A stretch of DNA of 64,000 nt from Ophiostoma sp. CBS 140.51 (GCA_029298735.1 JANSLP010000042.1:1-64000); one strand, 5' to 3'. Positions 23,247 through 34,652 are shown, numbered from the stretch's first letter. A program made the numbers and translations. Notes: generated from the letters alone by a model not told the origin.

Positions 23247-24977
23247 ATGGCAACACCACCACCACGGCCGATGGCCATGGATCCTCTCCACATCACCGAG
23301 TTCGCCTCGGACCGTTACTTTACCAAATTCAACCAGCAACAACAACGGCAGCAGCAACACAATGCGGCACCGGGTAGCAGCGCGTCGGCCTCAACGACCA
23401 CCGCTCCCACGTCTCCCCAACCGTTGGTTGCGCAGACATCTTCGCCCTTCTTTCTCCCCCTGTCCGAAACATCAAGGGCACCACAACAGCCTGTCGACGA
23501 AAAAGACAAGGCCGCCACACCAGAACTGAAGCAGAAGAAAAGCCGTTTTCATCTGGGCCGATTGTTGCACACGAAATCCCAGACGACCGTCCCAACAACA
23601 CCATCAATACCAATCATAACCCCGTCACCCGCGACTGCGACTGCGACTTCAAAACCGCTTCCAACAACGCCAGATGCCCCTGCTTCGACAAGCCGTTCAA
23701 GTTCTTTCGGCGTTCAATTCTACAATCTCCCTACTGAGCTGCAAATCCAGATTATCGCAGCCATGCCGCTTGCCGATATTCTTCAACTCCGCCTTTCGTC
23801 CAAGAACATGCACGCCATGGTTTCTGCAAACGAATCACCCATCGTTCGCCATCACCTCCAACACAACGTGCCCGCATACGCCAAGAGGTTATATCCTCCA
23901 GACTACTCTAAACTCGATTTCCGCTACCTTTGCGGCATATGGCACCGCCTCCATGTCGCCGCCAAACTCTCGTCCTTTATTTGTCAATGGGTCACTAAGG
24001 AGATTTTCCTGAGAACGACTGAGGCGCAGAAACTCGAGTTCGCACCGCAGAACGAGAGAATGCGGAGACGGTTAATTCCGCTTCTTTTCACCATCTTTCA
24101 CTTCTTCGAAGCATACCGCGCCCGCCACCTCCAGTACATCATTGACCACGACGGGAAAGGACTGCAGCAAACTCCCTACACGATAAACCCAATTGAGGCC
24201 GAGATCATGAACATGTACGACGACCGTACATTGTTGCAGGTGCACCAGGTATTCCCGTTGGTTATTGCATCCTTCTGCCGCCGTCTGCGACCTCCGTCCT
24301 ATGTCGGCCGCTTTGAGAAGTCGCTCAGGGGCTATATGAAGGACAAACCTGCCGACGAAGTCCACGTCGCGACCCTGTGCATTGGTGGTCTTCGCCAAGT
24401 AGAACGGTTCTGGGAAATCAAGGGGTACAATATCAGACGAAATGCTGTCGATGTATGGTACAACTCTGTCACCAGAGACCCCGCCGAGTCGACCGCGAAG
24501 CCTCGCCGTGCACTGATGGGCCTTGGCCGCAAAATGTCATCCTTGACCATCCGAGACGATCCCTCTTCTGCTTCTACGGTCGGCGTCGCCAAACCAACTT
24601 TAGATGGCGCCAATGCGGAACGGGGCTCAATGGACGATGCTACTTGGGAACGTTGCAACAACCTCATCTTCAACACCAGCCTTGCCGATGGCATGCCAAT
24701 GGAGCTCCTGCCTCGCGATCAACTTCGACTCTTGTTGTCCGATTTGCCAGTCCTGCAACAGCTATGGCTGGTTACTGCCGAGGCACTCATCCTGGAGCGG
24801 AAAATCGTCGAAAAGCAGTCGGATATTCGTCGAAATGCCCAGGTTATGCTAGAGCTCATCAGGGAGGATGGCTTCGCTGAAGAGGACGAGTGGTGGTACG
24901 GCCACGGTGCCCACGAATCTATTCGACCACCATTGGATTCAATCGAAGAAGACATGGGCGAAGACATGGTTGCGTAA
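23247..24977 (+). CDS. F-box protein, 576 aa
   Basis: Probable substrate adaptor of an SCF ubiquitin ligase; the target is unknown. Single exon of 1731 nt from ATG at 23247 (MATPPPRPMAMDPLHITEF); the frame is open 24 codons upstream but lacks an ATG there. The first ~155 residues are disordered, with Gln-, Thr- and Pro-rich stretches. The F-box is at about 158-200: FYNLPTELQIQIIAAMPLAD, then ILQLRLSSKNMHAMV. The rest is helical (IFHFFEAYRARHLQYIIDHD, MYDDRTLLQVHQVFPLVIAS) and has no WD40, LRR or Kelch repeats. It ends with an acidic tail (SIEEDMGEDMVA). It is convergent with the AT-hook gene. Confidence 0.85.
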   Translation: MATPPPRPMAMDPLHITEFASDRYFTKFNQQQQRQQQHNAAPGSSASASTTTAPTSPQPLVAQTSSPFFLPLSETSRAPQQPVDEKDKAATPELKQKKSRFHLGRLLHTKSQTTVPTTPSIPIITPSPATATATSKPLPTTPDAPASTSRSSSFGVQFYNLPTELQIQIIAAMPLADILQLRLSSKNMHAMVSANESPIVRHHLQHNVPAYAKRLYPPDYSKLDFRYLCGIWHRLHVAAKLSSFICQWVTKEIFLRTTEAQKLEFAPQNERMRRRLIPLLFTIFHFFEAYRARHLQYIIDHDGKGLQQTPYTINPIEAEIMNMYDDRTLLQVHQVFPLVIASFCRRLRPPSYVGRFEKSLRGYMKDKPADEVHVATLCIGGLRQVERFWEIKGYNIRRNAVDVWYNSVTRDPAESTAKPRRALMGLGRKMSSLTIRDDPSSASTVGVAKPTLDGANAERGSMDDATWERCNNLIFNTSLADGMPMELLPRDQLRLLLSDLPVLQQLWLVTAEALILERKIVEKQSDIRRNAQVMLELIREDGFAEEDEWWYGHGAHESIRPPLDSIEEDMGEDMVA

Positions 24978-26333
24978 CGACCTTGTTTCTCCTCGCCAGG
25001 CATAAACCGGATACTCATTCCAGTGCGGATGAATCATATATACACGGGTCATTACTATCAATTACCCTCTGCCACATCCTCTAGCCAACACCAACACTGC
25101 GCACCCCCTTACAGATACACTTTAGTGCGTCTACATGCATTTGTGGCGGCTTAGCCACAGCTTTCCTTTGTCTATACAGCATTTTTTGGCGTTTTATGAG
25201 AGGTAACGGGATCTGCAACCCAGCCAGCCTTCTTATGAGGATAGCACAACCTACACGCCTAGGTGGTTATCACTTTATTTACACGACGCATCTTTATAAT
25301 TTTTTTTGTCAAACTATCTATTTCGCATTGCTACATTCGCCTTTCTATGGCGTACACATGCGGAACAAGCGATGTTCCGCCTTCCCTTTTTCTTAAAACG
25401 TTTTCTTCTTTTTCTTAGTTGCGTCTTATGGGAAATAGAGATGTACATTTTCTTTGGGCCGGATCATAGGTACAGACAGAGGGATCCCGAGGGATCAGGC
25501 GTTGGGCTATTCATACATAGCATTGTTTAGTTATATGAACAAGAATTTATTTTTTTAATTTTCTGTTCAATTTTTTTTATGTGAGGACAATACTTTTTAA
25601 CCTCGTATCGTCGTTAGTTTTGTGACCAACGGTGAATGTTTAATTGATATATGTGTGCTAAGTTGTGTTTCACTCTGTAATGCAAGATTTCGCAGTAAGT
25701 AAAGACCACGACCAGATCCGTGTGAACATGTGCTTGCTGATGTACTCCGTAGTCAAGGAATATAAATGTATCCGTGCCTTGGGAACGCATGTGTGGACAG
25801 ATCTCATACGTAAAATAATAAACATTCGTATATTTGTCCAGTATTATTTTATCATAGTCGTTAATCATAGAAGGCTCGGTATGTATGCAATATATCCGCA
25901 CGCTTTTCCAACCCAAGAAAGAGAAAAGAAGAAGATAGAAAACAGAAACGCCAGAGGTCAAAGAGAATCAAACATCGCTCTCAGAAAGAACCACGGGGAG
26001 ACAGGACAGCATCCCCTGAAACATAAGCACACTTGAGACCAGCAGATGCAGTCGTGGTGTTCAGACCGCTGCAAAAAAAGGAAAAAAGAAAAAATACGAC
26101 GCGGTGGCATAAGGATTTGACCCGCTTGAAGAAACAAATCTAACCGATGTAAAATGTCCGAGCCGACGCCTTCATAAAAAAAACAAATAATCTGGCATAG
26201 GAAACGATGATTGACCCCAACAAAAATGCTGCCTGATATGATAAGACTTGATGAATTAATGGGTGACTTAAGGGGGGACGCGAAGTGAAGAAAATGGTAG
26301 AGGCTCGCATCCACCGCAAGCCTACCTTTCTCA
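24978..26333. other. Intergenic 3' region, AT-rich
   Basis: 1.36 kb between two convergent genes. The middle (about 25,270-25,870) is AT-rich, with T-runs suited to 3' processing. One exact TACTCCGTA occurs at 25743-25751. Open frames here are short and unconvincing. Confidence 0.5.
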
Positions 26334-29300
26334 TCACCGACGGACACCATAAAAGCGGTCTCTTACAGCACCCCCAATGTTTGTGTCGAACGAGTTTGCA
26401 GACGACGGGGACCCAAACCCGCCCACGTTGCCCGATGTCCTTGGTACACTTCCACCTAGGCCATACGCGGTTGGGCTACTGAGTCCCAGGCCGCCGCCAC
26501 TTCCGGTTGTGTCGAGGCTGATGCCATCGAATAATGAAGGGCCGTCAAAACCATGGAAGCCCTGCATCCCCTGCGAGACGCCACCGACCCCCTGTGTATG
26601 TGACACGCCTGGCGAATGTTGCGGCCTCGTGCCCATAAAAGAGGCTGGGCCCTGTTGGCTTAACGCGTGCGCTGTCGTTCCAGTCGCGCCGTATGTGTGT
26701 CCTAAGGATGGTGAGGCAGTTGAGCTTTGGCGTCGGCCTTGGTCGTAGGTAGGAGAATTGAAGTTTATTGCTCCAGCAGACGGATTTGAACCATATGCCC
26801 CATGCCCCGATCTCATGGCTGTAGTGGCGTTTGGTGCTGCAAACTGTGGCGAACGATGGATATTGCCATGGGCCAACAAACCAGGAGAGCTCGAGCCGGC
26901 ACTCTGAGACGTTTGACGCTGTTGAGGCGCAAATGCCTGATGTTGCTGTGGTTGGGACGAATATGTTCCTTGAGATTGATACTGCGAGCTAAAATGATGC
27001 TTCTGCTGCTGCTGCTGCTGCTGATGGTGGTGGTGGTGCTGTTGCTGTTGCTGGTTTTGTTGTAGTGGCTGTGCGGGAGCTTGGCCGAATTGACTGTTGC
27101 TAGCAGCCCTGCTCTGAGCATAGTATGTTTGAGAAACCCGATTTGGGCGTGGCAGCTGCTGAGTTGCAAGGGAGCCTGTGGACAGAGAGGCGGCCATTTG
27201 CGCCTGAGAATTGTGCTGCAAGGGCGTGGTTGAGCCAGCGTGGCCAGATACGTGCTGATGGGAATGCAGATGCTGTTGCATTTGTTGACTTTGTTGGCTT
27301 TGATTTCCGTGATGCTGGGAGACTTGCTGGTGGGCCTGTTGGGTTGCATGTTGTTGGCCCATCCGTCCCTGGCCCTGCATACGATCCGTCGTGTGAAATG
27401 GTGGTGTCAAAGACATTGTTTTCTGCGCAGCGAGCGGTTGCTGTTGTTGCTGTTGTTGCTGTTGCTGCTGTAAGGTTTGTCTTCCCTGTGTTGAAAGTTG
27501 TTGGTTGTTAAGGGGAGATAAGCCGTTACCATGGCTCTGCCGGTGCTGTTCTGTCAATGCCACAGGAGGATCTTGTTCCAAATGGGTCGACAAGGCCTCA
27601 AAGGCGGCGGCCGCATTGAAGTCTCCATTGGTCCCGTTACTAGAGTCGAGAGACTGCATTATCGATGTATCGGTACCCAAAGATACATCGGCCTGTCCGA
27701 ACCCGCCGGTGGTGCTGCTCGATAAAAGGTCAGGAGCAGGCGAGGCGCCGCCACTGACACTGTTTTGAACAGGAGTAGTTGTGTCACCGAGTTTTCTTTG
27801 CTTCCTGGACGGGCCTAGCACGCTATGAGGATGATCTGGCTGTTGAATGGTGTGGCTGCCATTTCTTGAATTCGTGACACTGGTTGCTCCCCCAGCCGAG
27901 CTGAGGACCTGCGCCGGTTCTGCGGGTGTATTGTCTTGCTTCGAAGCCCTGGGTCTTTTTCGTTTACTTCCAGCCGTAGCTAGGGTATCGTTCGTCGGTA
28001 GCAGTGCGTGTTGGACATCTGCGGCAGTGTCCTGCAGGTCATAAGATCCTTGCAGCCGTGGGGATTCTGCAGTTGGGTCGCTGTCGTAACTGGCAACTGT
28101 ATGCTCGACTTGTGCCGAGACCGTTAATCCCTTCCCACTAGTTTTTACACTGGGGGCATTCTGTTTCTTGGCTTTTGGCTTCTTCGAGGGTATCAGGGAG
28201 GTTGGTACCATTGGGGGTGGGATCGGGGTGACTGTGATAGGGCCGCTTCCGCTTGGTGTGTCGTCGGAAGGCTCTGTCAGAGGCGCCTTGGGCCGGTTTT
28301 TCGAGCCTTTTGGTCTTCCTCTCTTCTTTTTAGATTCTGCGGCGTGTGGATTTGGCGCAACGGACGAATTTACGGCGGTGGTGACATTCTCCCCACCGAC
28401 AAGAGCCTGCCTCATCCCCAGTTCTGAGCCAAGTTGTGAGTCTGGGGCAAGACTAGCATTTGTTTCCGCTGAGAAAAAGAGGCCATGCCCAACTGCTGCA
28501 GACACGTCCAGGATGTTGTCATCATCAACATCCACCCAGCTGTCCTCTCCTGGGCCGCCATTGGCATCGGAAGATGATTGAAGGTTGGAACGTGGATTCT
28601 GGGTGGTAGAAGGAGCCTTGGAAGTAGCCGAGGCAGCTGCGGCGGCGGCCAAGGCCTTCCGATTTTTGACTGGACCTTTCTTGATGCCTTTATCGCGCCG
28701 GGCCTTGGTCGCTTTGCTTCCCTTGGGTCTTCCCCTTCGTCTCTTTTCAGTCGAGGGGGCGGGGGCATCAGTAGCGGCTTCCGGGCGCACATTTCTTGAC
28801 GCTTCGGTTGACGGGGTGGGGCCGGCATTGGGCTTGGCCCCGGCCAAGAGAACTGTCTCACGGTGGGCGCCTGCCTCGGTTGAGCTGTCAGGAGCGGGTG
28901 TAGACATGCCCGCTAGTTGAGAATGCTGCAGCGATTTTGCCGTGGACGAAGTCTCGTTGGCCAACCTGGGAAAGATCTCCGCAATCCACCCGACGAAAGC
29001 GCCTCCTGAGCCGTTGGATAGCTCGCTTCTGGGGAAGACGCCATCCGGGGGTGGTGCTGCGCCCGGGGTCCCTCCGAAGTAAGACAGTGCCTTGCAAATC
29101 TGATCCACGACCGAAGCCGGAGAAAGGCCCCGGAGCAGGGTCAATAGCCGCGTCTGTTCATTCTTAATGTCTGCCGGAGTGAGCGGCTGTGACGCTGCTA
29201 TGGGAGATGGCGGTTGACCTGATGTCTGGGCTGTGGTGGAGGTGGTATAATATGTGTCCCATGAGCTAGGATCGTCGGGCACACGGACGAAGCGCTTCGT

Positions 29301-29636
29301 GGATGACACGCCATGACCACTCTGGTAGGCACGCATGGCGGCCAGCTCCGTGCTTTCGCTTGCTCGCTTCGCAAGCTCATCACGTTCAAGAGGCGATTCA
29401 TGACCACCTAAGTCCATCTGCATGATACCAAAGTTGCCACTGAGGTTGCCTGTATGGCCCTTGAGCTTTTTTGGTATTGGGTCTTTGATGCGCGCATCGC
29501 GGTATTCGGTAGCTGAGGACGAACCGATAGATGCAATGTTGCCGCCACTGGAGCTAGGGATAGCTGTCGAAGTATGGTCGACGGTAGCGATGGCAGACAG
29601 CGGGGGAAGCCCCATAGTCGGCTGAAAAGACGACAT
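26334..29636 (-). CDS. AT-hook, Gln-rich nuclear protein, 1100 aa
   Basis: Single-exon frame of 1100 residues from ATG (MSSFQPTMGLPPLSAI). Two AT-hooks, RRRGRPKGSK (about 299) and KKRGRPKGSK (about 439), predict binding to the minor groove of AT-rich DNA. Lys/Arg-rich segments next to them look like nuclear localisation signals. A more ordered block near 165-230 contains LTLLRGLSPASVVDQICKAL and FVGWIAEIFP. The C-terminal third is Gln/His/Ser-rich, with poly-Gln near 719-735 and a mixed Gln/His tract near 860-880. The protein resembles fungal transcriptional co-regulators or chromatin factors, but I recognise no catalytic domain. It is an orphan in function; most of its length is probably disordered. 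Ends VRDRFYGVRR. Confidence 0.8.
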   Translation of the reverse strand: MSSFQPTMGLPPLSAIATVDHTSTAIPSSSGGNIASIGSSSATEYRDARIKDPIPKKLKGHTGNLSGNFGIMQMDLGGHESPLERDELAKRASESTELAAMRAYQSGHGVSSTKRFVRVPDDPSSWDTYYTTSTTAQTSGQPPSPIAASQPLTPADIKNEQTRLLTLLRGLSPASVVDQICKALSYFGGTPGAAPPPDGVFPRSELSNGSGGAFVGWIAEIFPRLANETSSTAKSLQHSQLAGMSTPAPDSSTEAGAHRETVLLAGAKPNAGPTPSTEASRNVRPEAATDAPAPSTEKRRRGRPKGSKATKARRDKGIKKGPVKNRKALAAAAAASATSKAPSTTQNPRSNLQSSSDANGGPGEDSWVDVDDDNILDVSAAVGHGLFFSAETNASLAPDSQLGSELGMRQALVGGENVTTAVNSSVAPNPHAAESKKKRGRPKGSKNRPKAPLTEPSDDTPSGSGPITVTPIPPPMVPTSLIPSKKPKAKKQNAPSVKTSGKGLTVSAQVEHTVASYDSDPTAESPRLQGSYDLQDTAADVQHALLPTNDTLATAGSKRKRPRASKQDNTPAEPAQVLSSAGGATSVTNSRNGSHTIQQPDHPHSVLGPSRKQRKLGDTTTPVQNSVSGGASPAPDLLSSSTTGGFGQADVSLGTDTSIMQSLDSSNGTNGDFNAAAAFEALSTHLEQDPPVALTEQHRQSHGNGLSPLNNQQLSTQGRQTLQQQQQQQQQQQPLAAQKTMSLTPPFHTTDRMQGQGRMGQQHATQQAHQQVSQHHGNQSQQSQQMQQHLHSHQHVSGHAGSTTPLQHNSQAQMAASLSTGSLATQQLPRPNRVSQTYYAQSRAASNSQFGQAPAQPLQQNQQQQQHHHHHQQQQQQQKHHFSSQYQSQGTYSSQPQQHQAFAPQQRQTSQSAGSSSPGLLAHGNIHRSPQFAAPNATTAMRSGHGAYGSNPSAGAINFNSPTYDQGRRQSSTASPSLGHTYGATGTTAHALSQQGPASFMGTRPQHSPGVSHTQGVGGVSQGMQGFHGFDGPSLFDGISLDTTGSGGGLGLSSPTAYGLGGSVPRTSGNVGGFGSPSSANSFDTNIGGAVRDRFYGVRR
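27001..27063 (-). repeat. Coding CAG/CAC repeat, Gln/His tract
   Basis: Within the AT-hook gene the minus strand has runs of CAG/CAA interrupted by five CAC/CAT codons (QQQQQHHHHHQQQQQQQ). Such tracts are prone to length change and are often polymorphic between strains. Confidence 0.85.
27437..27471 (-). repeat. Coding CAG/CAA repeat, poly-Gln tract
   Basis: Eleven or so consecutive glutamines (L-Q11-PLAAQK) encoded by mixed CAG and CAA codons; the mixing suggests the tract is somewhat stabilised against slippage. Confidence 0.85.
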
Positions 29637-31590
29637 ATCAGACCGAAGTCTCCGCGATCGAACGTCTTGTCACAGTAGTCGACTGCAGGTGTCGTTTAGC
29701 AGGTTGTTCTGCGGCCGCCGACTTGGCGGCTGCAAATTAAGAGATCCGTCAAATCCTGGTGAATAGTTGCATAATCGCGCTCAAAGTTGGTGTGGCGAGT
29801 CAATACAGAGAGTATGTGGGCTGTTTGTTCCCGCACAGCAGAGGTTAAGACTGTCAACGTGGCAATTCCGGCCGACAGAGCCAAGTGTCAATAACACACG
29901 GAGTACTGTAGGGCTGGTCTGCAAAACACGACGTAGGCGAGGTGGGGAGATGCTGATGCGGATCAAAAGAAGAAGCCGAGGCCGTTCGTGGCAGTCAACG
30001 TGGTCGGTACGAGAGGCAAAGCTTCTGGACGCCGGGAGACGCGGGAAAGGTTATCGAGTATGCAATTGAGTTTTTGAGTTTTCGAGTTTTTGTCCACCAA
30101 ATCTGCAAAGGTTTGTCTTATCTACCATCGGCGTGTCCTGTGGCGTGTCCTGTGTAGGCGCTGGATTGCTGAACCGGAATATACCAACGAGATATCGTGA
30201 CCGAAAGGGTGTCAAGAGCAAGAGGGGCTGTACGACGGCGTTGCCAGTTGTGGCCAGAAGAAAGATAGCTGGAGAGTGTTGGGAGCAGAAGGCAAAGAGG
30301 GACTGTCGTCTTCGAATAGGCAATAGGCTGGCAGCTGGCGAGACGGTTTGGGGAGGGCGACACGAACAAGTTGGGCTGAAGAAGTAGCGATGGAGCATCA
30401 AAGGAAGGAGGCAGCGATAAAGCGGTGCCCGGTAGGAAGCAAGATCGATGGAGAGCACAGGAGAGCGGTCACGGGATAGCTCTTTGCAACGGGACGGTCG
30501 ACAATGGCGTTCCCATGAATATTTTTAAATGCGCAACAGTCCCGAGTGTGCGACGACTGGGATGGGTGCCAGCAGCCAGCACCTGACATCGAGTCTGCCA
30601 GCAAAACAGAAGAAGCGCTGCAGGTGAGGTACGTTCGCGTGGAGGATTAAGGTGTGTTCGGGAGAAAAAGGAGACGAAGCACCAGACGAGGAGATGAGGT
30701 CGAAAAGTGAGGCAGGAAGCATCCGTTGGACGTCCGTGTTGGGGTCTAGACGATTTTTGGGAAGTACCAGTACATGACCGATTTAGTCCTGATGGGATTG
30801 CAGCCTTGGGGTGACCCATGCGGCGACTGTTTTAGGCCTGTCTGCGACGAGTCGGAGGGGTCAGAATGATTTCTCGAGGGTTTACTTGATGTCTTGACTA
30901 GGCTGTGGTGTCAGACAGGCACACAGGTCGGTACCTGATACCTTGCTACGCTTGAGCCTAGCTGCCCCACTAGCGCACAGCACATCGCGGTCAGATCGCT
31001 GTCAGTGCAGTGCCCGGTTTCTTGTGCTGTTCAGTGGCACCGCCCTGACTACCCCCCAGCTGCTCCAAAAGCACACCGCTCTGAAAGGTCCCTGTATTGC
31101 AATAGTGCCAGAGTGCCAAGGAGCCGCCTTTCGGTCGCGACTTGCACCTACGTATGTGTACATACCTAGGCCAGGCCTGCCAGCTGCCACCAGCTGCACA
31201 CCCAATCAGCTTGCTGCTGGGAGAAGCAAGAACCAGCAGCCTATCGTTTATCTTCGGTATCTCCTTCTATTATGCCCCCACTAATAGTGCTCTTCAGCCA
31301 TGCTGACCAGGTAGCTTGAATTTCACGCAACTTGCCTCATCTCCCCTCCTGCTCGTCGATTCCCAACAAGCTCCAGTTGTGCACCCTTGGTCCTAAATCT
31401 GACAGCAGATTGGCCCCCATATACGACCGATCGCACATATCCCCAGGCTCGCTGCCTTTCCCGGTGACCCTTCCCCTCGACGACTTGCTTGCCTGCTAGC
31501 TTCAGTCCCAATCCTGGGATTAGCATTGAGCGACGGCGACAGCAACAGCTACATACTCGCATAGGTCCATCGAACACAAACGCTGGAACC
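29637..31590. promoter_or_regulatory. Divergent intergenic region, AT-hook gene and VMA5
   Basis: 1.95 kb between divergent starts. Minus-strand pyrimidine-rich sequence from about 30,100 to 30,750 fits a long leader of the AT-hook gene. Plus-strand C/T-rich sequence at about 31,330-31,590 fits the VMA5 leader. A duplicated GGCGTGTCCTGT lies at about 30,130-30,153. CACACGGAGTACTG near 29,895 is a relative of the intergenic 9-mer. No gene supported. Confidence 0.45.
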
Positions 31591-33219
31591 ATGCCGATAC
31601 CAGCAAGATACGCCGTCGTCTCCCTCCCCCTTCGCATCTTCAACTCGGGCGATCGGGAGGGGGCTGTTACCTCTCTTCGCACTACGGTAAACCCTGAGAA
31701 TGGCGCCGTTCAGCCCTTCCCCATTCCTGAATTCAAGATCGGTACCCTCGATGCCTTGGTCCAGCAAGCCGATGACCTGGCCAAGCTTGACGCCGGCTGT
31801 GAGGGTGTGGCATCCCGTGTCGCGGAGTCCCTGAGAACGATCCTCGACAACGACGAGGAGAAGCTCGCACAGCACAAGATCGTCAACGACAGTAAGGAGA
31901 CCACGCAGACCCCAAGTCTCCATCTCCTTGGACGGGTCACCACGCGTCATACGCCATCGTGCCTTTGCTAACAGGCTGTTTTCATAGAGCCTACCGACCA
32001 CTACCTACAGAACTTTTCATGGAACAAGGTACGGTACCGGACGGACCGTCCGCTCGGCGATATCATTGATACGTTGCAAAAGGTACGTCGCTCTAGTGGG
32101 AGAGAGGGGGGGAGAAGAGGACCTTTTGTCTCGGCAGCTAATATATGAGATATGTAGGAGCTCGTCAACATCGACAATGATGTGAAGGGCAAATTCAACC
32201 AGTACAACTCTGTCAAGTCCAATCTAGCGGCCTTGCAACGGAAGCAGACGTAAGTCGATTCGTTTTTGTGTGGACATTGTTGTTTTCTCTTCTTTGTGTA
32301 TCTCCGCTCCTTTGGGAGCAATTGCACGAGCGCTGAACTAATGGCGCAAATCAGTGGAAATCTCGCTACGAAATCCTTGACTCCGATTGTCAAGCCCTCT
32401 CTTTTAGTCCAAGACTCGGAATACCTCGAAACGCATCTTATTGTCGTCCCGACCGGCTCACGAAAAGAGTTTATCCGCGAATACGAGACCCTTTCACCGA
32501 TGGTCGTCCCCCGCTCCGCGACGCAACTCGCTGAGGACGACGAGTTTGCCCTATTTGGTGTGACTACATTCAAAAAGCACAGCGCCGAGTTCTTGCAAAA
32601 GTGCCGTGAACACAAGTGGACGCCGCGCCAGTACAAATATGTGGAGGGTGGCAAGGAGGAAGAGCAGCGCGAGCTTGACCGGGTTGCCCGCGAAGAGAAG
32701 AAGGTCTGGGGCGAGGCCTTGTGGCTGGCCCGCACGAGCTGGAGCGAGAGTGTCATGATCTGGATGCATGCGCTCACGCTCCGTGTATTTGTTGAAACAG
32801 TCCTACGGTACGGGTTGCCACTGGACTACGTGAGTGTCCTGATCAAGGTAAGAAACAGAACCAAACGAAAGATAAAGAAGAGTAAAGAGGGAATGTAAAG
32901 GCGACTTTCACGATTAGCCACTCGCACCCACTATGTCTTCCTCTTTCCATCCCGGCCAGAGATTCGAGAGAATTGCATCGCTAACGAGGGCACTGCTCTG
33001 CACAAAATATAGACATCTCCCAAGTCTGCGAAGAAGGTCAAGACATCGCTTGATGCGGCATACTCATATCTCGGCGGCAATGCGTTTGGCAGGGACAAGA
33101 AGGGCAAGATCACCAAGGACGATGCAACATTGTCTTCTGAAATCGCAGCTGCCGGTGTTGGGCTTGGCGACGGTAACGAGTACATGGCGTATGTGTACTA
33201 CGAGTTTGAGTTTCCTTAA
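31591..33219 (+). CDS. VMA5: V-type H+-ATPase subunit C (Vma5), 5 exons
   Basis: Stalk subunit C of the peripheral V1 sector of the vacuolar proton pump; in yeast it clamps the peripheral stators and is released during reversible disassembly. Exons 31591-31891, 31988-32082, 32158-32249, 32355-32847 and 33013-33219 total 1188 nt (395 residues; yeast 392). It starts MPIPARYAVVSLPLRIFNSG. Family blocks include DNDEEKLAQHKIVNDKPTDH, YLQNFSWNKVRYR, DRPLGDIIDTLQKE, NLATKSLTPIVKPSLLVQDS, EYLETHLIVVPT, WGEALWLARTSWSESVMIWM and LRYGLPLDYVSVLIK. The protein ends YVYYEFEFP. The frame is open upstream, but MPIPARYAVV matches family N-termini. Convergent with MET14. Confidence 0.95.
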
Positions 33220-33832
33220 GGACGAGGACGGGTCGGCCCGACACTCTGAGAAGACGTCTTGTACCTCGCAAGTGCATCCTGCCTACGGAAGCTGTTGGAA
33301 GGTTGCCTATTCTTCTTGGATAACTTCGCTTTCTTGATTTACCTTATTTTCCTTGTCTCTCTCTCTCGTCCGTCTCTCATGCCCACGCATTATCTGCCCA
33401 TCTTTTTTTGCTTTTTAGTTTCGCCTACTAATTAATATGGCGCTCCCCAACCGCCACACTGTTTTTTTTTCTTTTCTGTTTTTGTCATTGTGTGCTATGT
33501 CTATTGGGTTGACTGTCCTACATTCGACCACATGCGTCATATTCATTCTCGCATATCATAGATGGTCTCGTCTCTTCCTCGTTCCTTATTTATTTCTTTC
33601 ATGTGCCCATTATCCGAGCTCAATATCTATCGTCCTTGAACAATGTTTCGGCTTTCAAATCTCGGTCTTTTTTTCCCTATTTCTATTTCTATTTTTATGA
33701 TTTATCGTGTATGGCGCAAGAACCACGGCTGATCGTTCGAGCCCCAGGCACAAAAAATCCCCTCGCCCTCAAGCCAGCCCAGTTGCATTCCAAACGTTTA
33801 TGATATTGCCGCTGTCACCTGGGCCATGCAAC
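33220..33832. other. 3' intergenic region between VMA5 and MET14
   Basis: Convergent gap of 613 bp, T-rich on the plus strand (for example TTTTTTTTCTTTTC near 33,463 and TTTCTATTTCTATTTTTATG near 33,678), consistent with VMA5 3' processing. No gene supported. Confidence 0.55.
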
Positions 33833-34652
33833 CTATACCGAAGTTGCGGGAAGCAAGTTCTTGCTCTTCAGATACTCAACGATCTGTGCCACACACTCCT
33901 CGATGGTGTTCTCATGCGTCCGGATGGTGATCTCGGCTTCAAGAGGGGCCTCATACGGTGCGGAGATGCCAGTGAACTCCTTGATCTCGCCGGCACGGGC
34001 CTTCTTGTACAGCCCCTTGGGGTCACGCTGCTCGGCGACCTCGATCGGGATATCAACGTACACCTCGATAAACTCCAGTGCGTCGTTGCCAGCCTGGCCA
34101 GCCTGGGTATGTAGCTCGCGGGCCAGCTGACGGTCTGCGCGGTAGGGAGAGATGAAGGATGTGATGGCGACGGTAGAGGAGTCGGCGAACAGCTTGGCGA
34201 CCTCGGCGATGCGGCGGATGTTCTCGTTGCGGTCCTTCTCGGAGAAGCCGAGGTCCTTGTTGAGGCCGAAGCGGACGTTGTCGCCATCAAGGCGGTAGGC
34301 AGCAAGTCCCAGGTGTAGGAGGTGCTGCTCGAGAGCCGTGGCCACAGTGGACTTTCCGGAGGCCGACAGGCCGGTGAACCAGATGGTGTAGCCCTTCTGG
34401 CCGCGGGCTTGGTTGCGCTCTTGGCGGGTCAGGCCGTCGTGCCAGGTGATGTTTCTTATGCCCGCTGTTAGCTGGAGTGTCCTCTTTACCACAATTCACA
34501 TCTTCACCTCTTGCTTCTAGGGCTGCCCTTCTTCGTCTTGCCGCCCGAGGGGACCCCTTCTCCCCGCCAGCGTTGCTTTGCTTAGTCCTTTTCCTTGGGG
34601 TTTCCGGTGTCATAATTCTGTGCCCTGTGCTGATCTTTACGTACGTAGCCAT
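33833..34652 (-). CDS. MET14: Adenylyl-sulfate (APS) kinase, 2 exons
   Basis: Phosphorylates APS to PAPS with ATP, the second step of sulfate assimilation, in the cytosol. Exon 1 has only eight coding bases (34645-34652, ATGGCTAC). A 190-nt intron follows, then 33833-34454, giving 630 nt and 209 residues starting [19 protein letters not shown]-loop GLSASGKST at about 31-39. The core contains [39 protein letters not shown] and [16 protein letters not shown], then [20 protein letters not shown], the usual substrate-loop region. The length matches stand-alone fungal APS kinases, not the fused ATP sulfurylase form. The start is secure because the short exon restores the conserved N-terminus. Confidence 0.95.

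Noticed and set aside
33720..33760. GTTCGAGCCCC, a tRNA T-loop-like string
   Set aside because: No matching T-stem, anticodon arm or acceptor stem could be folded around it.
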